A stretch of DNA of 45,921 bases, from positions 1-45,921 of the forward strand of contig JAIRYF010000016.1 of assembly GCA_031267895.1 (NCBI GenBank). The letters are read 5' to 3'. Under the pieces are notes generated by a model that had not been told where the DNA came from, did not search any database, and saw only the letters and a list, made by a program, of their open reading frames with translations. This DNA comes from Candidatus Methanoplasma glyptotermitis. GTDB taxonomy: Archaea; Thermoplasmatota; Thermoplasmata; Methanomassiliicoccales; Methanomethylophilaceae. A program made the translations under genes and the position numbers. Positions 15,867 to 23,584 of the stretch are shown piece after piece (positions within the stretch are counted from its first letter, which is position 1; each line of letters starts with the position of its first letter).

Positions 15867-17405
15867 ATGGAAGAACAGCCTAGCTTGTTGTACAAGGTAA
15901 AGCCGATAAGCGACAAGCTCCCTGCGGTCAAGCGTCCTGAAGGCCATGTGCATTTCAGGACCAAGATGATGTGGGTCGTGGTCATACTGGTCATCTATTT
16001 TGTGATGACCAATGTATACCTTTACGGCCTGGACCAGGCCGAGTCGCTGGACCTGTTCGCACAGTACAGGACCATCATGGCGGGAGCTTCGGGAACGATT
16101 TTACAGTTAGGCATAGGACCCATAGTCACTGCCTCGATCATAATGCAGCTGTTTGTCGGAGCCAAGATAATAAAATTGGATCTGACCAGCAAGAATGACA
16201 AAGCCTGTTATCAGTCTGTCCTCAAGCTGCTTGTGATCGTGATGATAGTGGTGGAGGCGGTGCCTCAGGTCTTCGGGTTCCTGATACCGTCCTCGTCTTT
16301 CGAAGCATCGTGGGGGTCCGGCGGAGCGAGGCTGCTGATAATACTGCAGCTTTGCGTGGGGTCCTACTTGGTATTCCTGTTCGACGAAGTGATATCCAAA
16401 TGGGGTATCGGCAGCGGAATATCGCTGTTCATAGCGGCAGGTGTCGCGCAGTCGGTGTTTACCGGAGCTCTGAATTGGTACCCGGTGACGGCGGGCCAGG
16501 CCATGAGCCTGTCCAATCCGCCGGCGGGGACGATACCCAAAGCCATATATGTGCTGTTCAACACGTCATCCGAAGAGATGGCCAACGGCGGTTACGAACT
16601 GGTGTTTTTGGGAGAACCCAATCCTATGATTGCGCTTATAGGGACGGTGCTGATATTCCTGCTGGTGGTGTACATCGAGTCCACCCGCATAGAACTGCCG
16701 CTGTCCCACGGAAACGTGAGAGGTGCGAGAGGCAGATATCCGATCAAACTGATGTATGCAAGCAACATACCCGTGATTCTGATGTCTGCACTGCTTGCCA
16801 ACGTGAGTATGGTGGCGCTTCTGCTGTACAGTAACGATTTCCTCAGCAGCATACCTTTCCTCGGCCACAATAGTTCAATAGGTTATTTCGAAAGCGGAGG
16901 CACCAGTGCTGTGGGCGGTATCGCGTGGTATCTCTCGGCACCCACCGGAGTGACCAGCTGGCTTATGCCTGTCCTGAACCCTCTGAGCTACGGCAACGGA
17001 CATACAGTCCTGCAGAATATGGGCCACGTACTGGTATACGGCACAGTGATGATCATGGGTTCGATAATGTTCGCGAAGTTCTGGGTGCAGACCACGAATC
17101 TTGGATCGGACGCAGTTGCGAAACAGATACAGAAGAGCGGTATGCAGATACCCGGGTTCCGAAGGGATCCGAGGGTACTCAGGAGAGTGTTAGAGAGATA
17201 CATCCCTACCGTTACGATCATATCCGGGGCAATGATCGGTGCACTGGCTGCCGGAGCGGATATGATCGGCACCACGGGCCATGCCACAGGTACCGGTCTG
17301 TTGCTGGCGGTGGGTATCCTGATACATTTCTACGAGGCCATAGGGCGCGAGCAGATGATGGAAATGAATCCGGTCATGAGAGGATTCTTCGGCAAGGAGG
17401 ACTGA
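15867..17405 (+). CDS. secY: preprotein translocase subunit SecY
   Basis: 512 residues forming the central pore of the Sec translocon in the cytoplasmic membrane. About ten membrane segments can be read, the first being MMWVVVILVIYFVMTNVYLYG (about residues 34-54; core WVVVILVIYFVMT). The plug and pore region AGASGTILQLGIGPIVTASI is conserved, and the cytoplasmic loop before TM7 includes RIELPLSHGNVRGARGRYPIK, whose basic residues contact ribosome and SRP receptor. An SD (TAGGAGA) lies at 15852-15858. It follows uL15 as in other archaea, but the adenylate kinase gene that often comes next is absent. Confidence 0.97.
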   Translation: MEEQPSLLYKVKPISDKLPAVKRPEGHVHFRTKMMWVVVILVIYFVMTNVYLYGLDQAESLDLFAQYRTIMAGASGTILQLGIGPIVTASIIMQLFVGAKIIKLDLTSKNDKACYQSVLKLLVIVMIVVEAVPQVFGFLIPSSSFEASWGSGGARLLIILQLCVGSYLVFLFDEVISKWGIGSGISLFIAAGVAQSVFTGALNWYPVTAGQAMSLSNPPAGTIPKAIYVLFNTSSEEMANGGYELVFLGEPNPMIALIGTVLIFLLVVYIESTRIELPLSHGNVRGARGRYPIKLMYASNIPVILMSALLANVSMVALLLYSNDFLSSIPFLGHNSSIGYFESGGTSAVGGIAWYLSAPTGVTSWLMPVLNPLSYGNGHTVLQNMGHVLVYGTVMIMGSIMFAKFWVQTTNLGSDAVAKQIQKSGMQIPGFRRDPRVLRRVLERYIPTVTIISGAMIGALAAGADMIGTTGHATGTGLLLAVGILIHFYEAIGREQMMEMNPVMRGFFGKED

Positions 17406-17406
17406 A

Positions 17407-18084
17407 ATGCCGAACCCGGGAAGTCCTCAGACAATGCAGCAGAACACGCCGCCTATGCCAAAAGGCACCATGATCGGCATGCTTATGACTCTGATGATAA
17501 TGATGGTCGTCATGATGTTCAGGGACCCCATAGGACAGGGACTGAACTATGGACTCTTTATCATCGATTTTGGCGGCAAATGGCCTGTGTTCACCCTCAT
17601 AATCGCCGGCCTCATAATGATAACTCTGAGCACAGTCATAAGATCATTTATGACTGACTTCGTCAGCCAGGCAAAGAGCCAGAGCATACAGAGCGAATTC
17701 AACAAAGAGATGCGCCAGGCGAGACTTGAAAATAACCTCTACAAAATGAAGAAACTCCAGGAGGAACAGCCCAAGATGATGGCGAAATCCATGGACTCAA
17801 GCATGAAAATGATGAAGGCCATGCCGATAACCATGGTCGTCGTCATACCGATTTATGCATGGGTCTGGTTCTTCCTTGACAACACAGTTCCTCCCGAACT
17901 GCTGACAGTATCTCTGCCCTGGGGACAGGTGTACCTTCTGGATACGCTCTGGTTCCTTCCGATATGGATCGTCATCTACACCATGATTAGCCTTCCGATA
18001 GGCCAGCTCGAGAATAGGGTCGTCAGGTATTTCCTGCTGAAAAAACGCCTGAAAGAACTGGACAGCATCGAAAACAAGAGCTGA
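17407..18084 (+). CDS. EMC3/TMCO1-like (DUF106) membrane insertase family protein
   Basis: 225 residues. It belongs to the archaeal DUF106 proteins, which are related to the Oxa1/YidC/Alb3/EMC3 insertases. It has an N-terminal membrane segment rich in Met (MIGMLMTLMIMMVVMMF), a second segment (FTLIIAGLIMITLSTVI), a long cytoplasmic coiled-coil (about residues 95-135, KEMRQARLENNLYKMKKLQEE), and further segments near residues 140-160 and 175-200. The arrangement SecY-DUF106-Cmk is conserved in euryarchaea and supports a role in co-translational membrane insertion. It starts one base after the SecY stop. Confidence 0.9.
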   Translation: MPNPGSPQTMQQNTPPMPKGTMIGMLMTLMIMMVVMMFRDPIGQGLNYGLFIIDFGGKWPVFTLIIAGLIMITLSTVIRSFMTDFVSQAKSQSIQSEFNKEMRQARLENNLYKMKKLQEEQPKMMAKSMDSSMKMMKAMPITMVVVIPIYAWVWFFLDNTVPPELLTVSLPWGQVYLLDTLWFLPIWIVIYTMISLPIGQLENRVVRYFLLKKRLKELDSIENKS

Positions 18085-18088
18085 CGAT

Positions 18089-18622
18089 ATGAGGGTCACG
18101 ATAAGCGGTCCTCCCGGGTCTGGAAAAACCACCGCGTGCAGAAAACTCTCCGAGAGACTTGGCATCAGGGCCGTGGTCTTCGGAGAATTTTTTCGTAAAC
18201 TTGCCAAAGAGAAAGGCATGACCCTTGCGGAGTTCAGTGCCCTGGCCGAATGCGATCCGTCTATTGATCAAACTATCGATTCGATGATATTGGACACTGC
18301 GGGACACGATCATGATATAATTTTAGAATCGAGGCTTTCGGCGCACATGCTGACGAAAAACGGCATACCCGCATTCAAAGTTTATCTTGACGCGAGTCCC
18401 GAAGTGAGGATGGAAAGGGTGGGCGTGAGAGAGGGTGAGAGCCGGGAAGATGTCTGCCGCCACACTGTCGAGAGACAGTCATCAGAAGCAAAACGTTACA
18501 AAATGTACTACGGCATAGATATAGAGGATAGAAGCATATACGATCTGATCCTCGACACGGATGATCTTGATCCGGATCAGGTCGCGGACAGGATCCTCAA
18601 AGCTATAGAGGAAAATACGTGA
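18089..18622 (+). CDS. cmk: cytidylate kinase (archaeal type)
   Basis: 177 residues. It phosphorylates CMP/dCMP to the diphosphates using ATP. The P-loop GPPGSGKTT is at residues 7-15, the NMP-binding part includes GEFFRKLAKEKGM, and the lid-like portion includes VRMERVGVREGESRED with conserved arginines. The length matches the short archaeal family. It overlaps cbf5 through a GTGA junction. Confidence 0.93.
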   Translation: MRVTISGPPGSGKTTACRKLSERLGIRAVVFGEFFRKLAKEKGMTLAEFSALAECDPSIDQTIDSMILDTAGHDHDIILESRLSAHMLTKNGIPAFKVYLDASPEVRMERVGVREGESREDVCRHTVERQSSEAKRYKMYYGIDIEDRSIYDLILDTDDLDPDQVADRILKAIEENT

Positions 18623-19617
18623 TAATCAAGGACCCGAACACCCTGCCGGATAAATGGGGCAAGAGACCTTCGGACAGGTCGACGGGAGAACTGCTCCGTG
18701 CGGGTGTCATCGCATTGGACAAGCCGTCCGGGCCGACATCCCATCAGGTCACGGCATGGGTCAGGGATGCTGTTCACGCGGAAAACATAAGTCACGGCGG
18801 GACACTCGATCCGTATGTCAGCGGAGTCCTCCCGATATGTCTGGGCAGGGCCGTGAGACTCACAGATATCGTTCTTTCGTCAGACAAAGAATACGTATGT
18901 CTGATGGTGCTTCACAGAGATGTTCCCGAAGACAGGGTGATCGGTGTTATGAAGAAATTCACGGGCAGGATTTACCAGCTCCCTCCGGTAAGATCGGCTG
19001 TCAAAAGACAGCTCAGGATAAGGACAGTCAGAGAACTGGAGGTCCTTGAGGTAAAAGGGAGAGAGGTTCTGTTCAGAGTATCATGCGATGCCGGCACGTA
19101 CATCAGGACACTGTGTACGGACGTGGGCGAGGCACTCGGCTGCGGGGCAAACATGACAGAACTCAGACGCACCCGTTCCGGTGTGATGAATGAATCCGAT
19201 GCGGTTTCTATGCACGACATAAAAGATGCATACATATTCTGGCAGCAGATGGGCAGAGAGAGCTGGCTGAGAAGCATGATACTGCCCATAGAGGTTCTCG
19301 CCGAGCCGCTTCCAAAAGTAATAGTCAAGCCGACTGCAGTGGATGCAATATGTCACGGTGCGGATCTGAACATCGGGGGCATACACATGCTGGACGAAGA
19401 CATAAGAAAGAATTCTCTCGCTGCGCTTATGACGGCAAGAGGCGAGCTTATAGCAATCGGCAAAATGATGATGTCCACCTCAAAAATAATGTCTTCGGAA
19501 CACGGGAAGGCGGTTGATGTCGACAGAGTGCTCATGGAAAGGGGACATTACCCCAAGATGTGGAAATTCTCCACGGACCTCAATGAACCCGGAGCACCCG
19601 ATGAAAACCGCTATTAA
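18619..19617 (+). CDS. cbf5: tRNA/rRNA pseudouridine synthase Cbf5 (TruB family)
   Basis: 332 residues. Cbf5 is the catalytic subunit of H/ACA RNPs and can also form pseudouridine 55 in tRNA. The catalytic Asp lies in GGTLDPYVSG (about residues 59-68), after the IALDKPSGPTSHQV motif. A C-terminal PUA domain begins near residue 233 (KVIVKPTAVDAICHGADL). The GTG at 18619 overlaps the cmk stop and has AGAGGA ahead. It ends in TAA and closes the superoperon. The eL34 and eL14 genes found around cmk and cbf5 in many euryarchaea are absent. Confidence 0.95.
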   Translation: MIIKDPNTLPDKWGKRPSDRSTGELLRAGVIALDKPSGPTSHQVTAWVRDAVHAENISHGGTLDPYVSGVLPICLGRAVRLTDIVLSSDKEYVCLMVLHRDVPEDRVIGVMKKFTGRIYQLPPVRSAVKRQLRIRTVRELEVLEVKGREVLFRVSCDAGTYIRTLCTDVGEALGCGANMTELRRTRSGVMNESDAVSMHDIKDAYIFWQQMGRESWLRSMILPIEVLAEPLPKVIVKPTAVDAICHGADLNIGGIHMLDEDIRKNSLAALMTARGELIAIGKMMMSTSKIMSSEHGKAVDVDRVLMERGHYPKMWKFSTDLNEPGAPDENRY

Positions 19618-19642
19618 TCGACAATGATATCACCCGGCAACT

Positions 19643-19978
19643 ATGAGACTGCTAAGAGACAGAGTTCTGGTATTCCAAAAAAAAAATCTGGCGATAGGGG
19701 AGTTCGATCCGGACGCGGAAGGATTCTACAGGAATGTGATGGCCTTCAGCTTCACCGTGAAGAAGAAAAAGATTCTGCGCGTGACCGTCAGGTCAGATAT
19801 CCCCGTCGACATAGCCATAGCGGACGAAGGCGGATCGTCGATCGCACACAAGCAGATGATGACCGACGGGGAACTGTCTGTTCCGACCGGCGGCAACAAA
19901 GAGATGGGGCTGTTTATAGGAATATGTCCGGGAGACAGAGCTCTCGTTAACGCTGAGATCTGGATGGAAAGACAATGA
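19643..19978 (+). CDS. unknown protein, partner of the downstream membrane protein
   Basis: 111 residues, not recognised. After a short charged start it is mostly predicted beta strand, in an alternating pattern (VMAFSFTVKKKKILRVTVRS, then IPVDIAIADEGG, and AEIWMERQ at the end). This resembles a small beta-sandwich or lipoprotein-like exterior domain, but no signal peptide is visible. It overlaps the following polytopic membrane protein by ATGA, so the two are coupled and probably act together. A TATA-like CTATTAATC at 19611-19619 is about 27 bases upstream and would give a leaderless message. Confidence 0.6.
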   Translation: MRLLRDRVLVFQKKNLAIGEFDPDAEGFYRNVMAFSFTVKKKKILRVTVRSDIPVDIAIADEGGSSIAHKQMMTDGELSVPTGGNKEMGLFIGICPGDRALVNAEIWMERQ

Positions 19979-21087
19979 GCATGCATATAGAGAGGGGCAG
20001 GAACGGAGACTTCTGGGCCAATCGGCTGCCGGACGGAATGTCTCTGACAAGGAGGTCCGATATCTGTACCGCAATCGCCGCCTGTATAACCTTCGCCGTG
20101 TCCCTGATCTACGTATTGCATGTCGGGGTAAAGTCAGGATCGCCGTTCTACAACGAAATGCATCTGCTGGCCATGCCGTTTTTCGTTTGCGGGCTTATAT
20201 TCTATATCCGATCCGAATACCGGATTTTGATAATACTGGCCGCCATCGCAGCTATATCCTGGTTAACGGGAATACAAGAGACATTGGTGTTCCTGATATT
20301 ATTCCTGATAATCGGAGCGGCCGGTACGGTATCGCTCGTAGACGCAGTACAGAGAGCCATGTTTTACGGAATACTTAGGTCCATAGAATACGCGAATGTG
20401 AAGAAAAAACTCTCATTCACGGACAAAATAATCATATTCCTGTTCAATGTCCCCGAAGATCTGGATACAAGAAACATAACAATGGATTATGAACTCAGAA
20501 GAACGAAGATACCGTGGAAAGAGGTGTGGAACTCGACATCTCTGGGCCTTATGGTCGGAATGTTCGTGTGGATATATATATCCATGAATCCGACATTTAT
20601 GAATCTCAGTTCCGAGAGTTCGGTCCCGCTGTTCATGTTCACTCTTATATTATACATACCCCTGCTTGTTATGCCATGGTCGATATTCAGATCGCTCAAC
20701 GTGAGGATCGAAACGAATTACAGAGAATTCAGAGTGTACAACGGCATAAGAGCAACTCTCCAGCGAATGGCAGTTCCGGTCATTGCAGCATTCTTTTTCG
20801 TTCTTGTAGCGATAAATACTTCCGATCTGCACACGGTTCTGTTCTACATCATTTTATCTGCGGTCATGATCGTGGCCACCCTCACGGTGACATCGATACT
20901 GTATTATTGGGTGTTCGAAGCCGTTACGATCAATGATATAGTCTCCAAATGGAAGATGTTCAGACCTGTGCCCATCTTCGTAGGGCTGGAAGACACAGAG
21001 AAGAAGCATCCGCGGGACGAACTGCCCGGAACTCCGAAAAGAGATAAAAGCGATTTCGGGAAGCTGACACTCCCCGGAGATAAATGA
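19975..21087 (+). CDS. unknown polytopic membrane protein
   Basis: 370 residues with about eight hydrophobic segments: roughly residues 30-50, 64-78, 84-104, 106-126, 190-209, 219-241, 269-285 and 289-316. A soluble stretch at about 127-188 contains a charged region (EDLDTRNITMDYELRRTKIPWKEVWN), and the C-terminal tail is hydrophilic (KKHPRDELPGTPKRDKSD). No family is recognised. The gene is translationally coupled to the 111-residue gene upstream, and the pair lies right after the ribosomal superoperon. Its stop is 26 bases from that of the convergent gene. Confidence 0.65.
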   Translation: MSMHIERGRNGDFWANRLPDGMSLTRRSDICTAIAACITFAVSLIYVLHVGVKSGSPFYNEMHLLAMPFFVCGLIFYIRSEYRILIILAAIAAISWLTGIQETLVFLILFLIIGAAGTVSLVDAVQRAMFYGILRSIEYANVKKKLSFTDKIIIFLFNVPEDLDTRNITMDYELRRTKIPWKEVWNSTSLGLMVGMFVWIYISMNPTFMNLSSESSVPLFMFTLILYIPLLVMPWSIFRSLNVRIETNYREFRVYNGIRATLQRMAVPVIAAFFFVLVAINTSDLHTVLFYIILSAVMIVATLTVTSILYYWVFEAVTINDIVSKWKMFRPVPIFVGLEDTEKKHPRDELPGTPKRDKSDFGKLTLPGDK

Positions 21088-21113
21088 ACAGAATACCTGC
21101 CCGCAACAATCGG

Positions 21114-21653
21114 TCACAGGAAATCCGGATTGGCTCTGCCTCTCGAGTCCAGAGATTTTATGATCGGCTTGAACACTTCCGCAGACGATATCCCGGATGT
21201 CTTGTTCAACCCTATCAGTTCCGGTTCTTTGCTGTTTGTTATTATGATCTGATATCTCTGTTCCGCATCTCCCGCTGAAACGAAAGGACACTCGGCTTTC
21301 CTAGCGATATCCAGGACTGCATCGGCCATCGTTTGTATATCCTCAGGACTGAGGTCATCCGGGACGGTTATGAAGAATGAATTCTCTTCTGTCTCGCCGT
21401 TCAGCAGGAACATTACTTCAGACCTTTCCATAAACTCCCTGAATCTGCTCCCCTCTTCACTGTCTCCAGAAAGTGCCACAAGCATTCTCTTCGCGGTGCT
21501 AGGTATATCTACGTAGATCGTCTCGGCACCAAGTATCTTCCACATGGCAACAGGGAAGCCGTTCGGATAATTAAGCGATTCCTCCCGCCTGACTGTGTTC
21601 GGCATATTGCTTCCATAATGCACTGGTCTTCCGTTGCATATCTGTCGCGGCAC
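21114..21653 (-). CDS. unknown soluble protein
   Basis: 179 residues if it begins at the ATG at 21653, which lies about 26 bases after a TATA-like ATATTTTATC (21675-21684, minus strand) and so could be leaderless. The ATG at 21605 (MPNTVRREESLNYPNG) gives 163 residues and is also possible. The product is acidic and soluble, and alternates strands and helices: AKRMLVALSGDSEEG, NSFFITVPDDLSPEDIQTMA, QRYQIIITNSKEPELIGL. It has no membrane segment or recognised motif. Confidence 0.55.
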   Translation of the reverse strand: MPRQICNGRPVHYGSNMPNTVRREESLNYPNGFPVAMWKILGAETIYVDIPSTAKRMLVALSGDSEEGSRFREFMERSEVMFLLNGETEENSFFITVPDDLSPEDIQTMADAVLDIARKAECPFVSAGDAEQRYQIIITNSKEPELIGLNKTSGISSAEVFKPIIKSLDSRGRANPDFL

Positions 21654-21757
21654 TGCGGCACACTTTCAGCGGATGATAAAATATGCCTGACGCAGACGAA
21701 TGCCGTATCACCATGGCGGCCGGCCGGAAGAGCGGAGTTTCTCATTATATTCCTTTG

Positions 21758-22181
21758 TCAGTTTCCGCGCATCGTAAACCTGCCAGACAAAGTATGCCAC
21801 CAGCATGCGATTGCCAGCACAAAGATTAACACAACAGCAGTGAACCCATCGGCATTATTGTTAATCAGAATGAGAAGCGGAATTATAATTGCAACGGGAA
21901 CGATGAACCATCCTCCGAACAGTATTGCAAGTCCTCTTCCGAGTCTTCCCGCATATATCTGTCCTACGCCCATAAAACCGATGAGTCCCAAAAACACTCC
22001 CAGAATAGTAGCGAGCGTTACGTTCTTCTCCGTATGGTACAGAGCATTTATGTTCTGTCCGTGGCCGCCGTCATGGTACTGATTCCCGCAGGACTCATCT
22101 GAAACCTGACGGAATCCGCAGAAGGGACAGAATTCCCCCCCCCCCTGCGACCTCCTCTCCGCAATTTTTGCAACAAGGCAT
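21758..22181 (-). pseudogene. zinc-ribbon/TM2 membrane protein, interrupted at an 11-G tract
   Basis: Read from the ATG at 22181 (minus), the gene starts MPCCKNCGEEVAGG, half of a zinc ribbon. It then meets 11 consecutive G residues (22135-22145) that shift it into a frame ending soon after. With ten G residues the frame continues EFCPFCGFRQVSDESCG, completing the zinc ribbon (CKNC, CPFC). After a His/Gly-rich linker it enters a TM2 domain: VFLGLIGFMGVGQIYAGRLG, a GWFIVPVAIIIPLLILI helix, and a last helix to TGA at 21758-21760. The full product would be 140 residues. TM2 proteins with N-terminal zinc ribbons are common in archaea and of unknown function. The gene may be phase-variable, mutated, or misread at the homopolymer. 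Confidence 0.75.
22135..22145. repeat. homopolymer tract of 11 C (G on the coding strand)
   Basis: Eleven consecutive C residues within the zinc-ribbon codons of the minus-strand TM2 gene. One unit fewer restores the frame. It is the longest homopolymer I noticed in the window. Confidence 0.9.
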
Positions 22182-22312
22182 GATATTACCGCTGCGATGG
22201 AGGTTTATCGTGTATATGTATATACCTGCCTTAAGGAAACCGGGTTTGTTCAGACTGATTGATGGCTCTGAAAATGTCTGCGCCGAATCACACATAGAGA
22301 ATTTATGCATGC

Positions 22313-22341
22313 ACCCTGAAATCAACTGTCGAACTCAGGGT
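22313..22341. repeat. inverted repeat upstream of trpS
   Basis: ACCCTGA (22313-22319) and TCAGGGT (22335-22341) form a perfect 7-bp inverted repeat with a 15-base loop, in the 277-base gap between the TM2 and trpS genes. It could be an operator or part of a short structured RNA. Its position, well ahead of the likely promoter, does not say which. Confidence 0.35.
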
Positions 22342-22458
22342 ACACGGGACACGGCAAAGACTCTCGCCGGCCATATGCATTTCCGTATCGGTTTGGGACC
22401 TGTTTCCCTAGAAAGCTTAAAGACAAAGCTTTACTTCTCCGTGTCAAGGTCATTTGAG

Positions 22459-23580
22459 ATGGCGGATGATTTCAGAGTCACTCCCTGGGAGGTGAGCGGA
22501 GACATAGATTACGATCTCCTCATGGAACGCTTCGGCACGGCACCTATAGACGGTGCTCTGCTGGAAAGAATCGGTGGATACGGTGAACTGCACCCTATGC
22601 TGAAAAGAGGCATATTCTACACCCACAGGGATTTCGGAAAGCTGCTGGACGAATATGATAAAGGGAATAAATTTGTACTCTACACAGGAAGAGGTCCGTC
22701 CGGACACACACACCTCGGACACTTGATGCCATGGATCTTCAACAAATGGATTCAGGATACTTTCAAAACAAAAATGCTGTTCCAGATGACCGACGACGAG
22801 AAATTCCTTTTCAAGGATCTTACTCTTGGAGACACCAGGTCTCTGGCATACGAGAATGCTTTAGACTTCGCCGCTCTGGGATTCGATCCGGAGATGACCA
22901 AAATAATTCTGGACACTGAAAACATAAAGACTCTTTATCCGATAGCACTCAAGGTTTCCAAAAAGGTCACATTTTCCACGGCCAAAGCCGTCTTCGGGTT
23001 CGATAATTCGACGAATATCGGATCTATATTTTTCACTGCGATACAGGCCGCACCTGCCTTCCTGCCCACGGAGGCAGAAGGCAGACAGGTTCCGTGTCTC
23101 ATTCCGTGCGGAATAGATCAGGACCCGCACTTCAGGGTCGCGCGGGACGCCGCTCCCGGCTTGAATTACCCAAAGCCAACGATGCTCTACTGTAAAATGT
23201 TCCCGGGTCTCGGAGGAGGCGATAAGATGTCGTCATCGGATGGGTTCGGTACTATCTATACGACCGATTCCCCAAAAGAAGTCAGGAAGAAAGTGGGCAG
23301 AGCATTCACCGGAGGGTGTGCAACGGTGGAGGAACAGAAAGGGAACGGCGGAAACCCCGAAGTGTGTGCGATTTTCAAATACAATTATTTCATGTTCGAA
23401 AAAGATGACGGCAAGATCAACGAGCTTGCCGACAAGTGCAAAGGAGGCGGAATCCTCTGCGGAGAATGCAAGCAGATACTCACAGAGAAGATCAACGTAT
23501 TCCTTGAGCGGCATCAGGCGAAGAGAGAGGAAGCTAAAGAGGTCATCGGCAGCATGACATTCGGCGGATTCGAATGGTGA
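22459..23580 (+). CDS. trpS: tryptophanyl-tRNA synthetase
   Basis: 373 residues, class I, charging tRNA-Trp. The HIGH-type motif is GRGPSGHTHLGH (about 78-88) and the KMSKS motif is KMSSS (256-260). GIDQDPHFRVARD near 218-230 is the archaeal/eukaryal tryptophan-binding signature. An open frame runs about 290 bases further upstream, but its residues do not resemble the family. The ATG at 22459 gives the expected N-terminus and sits about 40 bases after a TATA-like CTTAAAG. It is followed four bases later by pheS. Confidence 0.96.
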   Translation: MADDFRVTPWEVSGDIDYDLLMERFGTAPIDGALLERIGGYGELHPMLKRGIFYTHRDFGKLLDEYDKGNKFVLYTGRGPSGHTHLGHLMPWIFNKWIQDTFKTKMLFQMTDDEKFLFKDLTLGDTRSLAYENALDFAALGFDPEMTKIILDTENIKTLYPIALKVSKKVTFSTAKAVFGFDNSTNIGSIFFTAIQAAPAFLPTEAEGRQVPCLIPCGIDQDPHFRVARDAAPGLNYPKPTMLYCKMFPGLGGGDKMSSSDGFGTIYTTDSPKEVRKKVGRAFTGGCATVEEQKGNGGNPEVCAIFKYNYFMFEKDDGKINELADKCKGGGILCGECKQILTEKINVFLERHQAKREEAKEVIGSMTFGGFEW

Positions 23581-23584
23581 TCAG

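Noticed and set aside
22168-22458. Frame open about 290 bases ahead of trpS, as an N-terminal extension
   Set aside because: The residues do not resemble TrpRS, and a promoter-like element falls inside; the family N-terminus begins at 22459.
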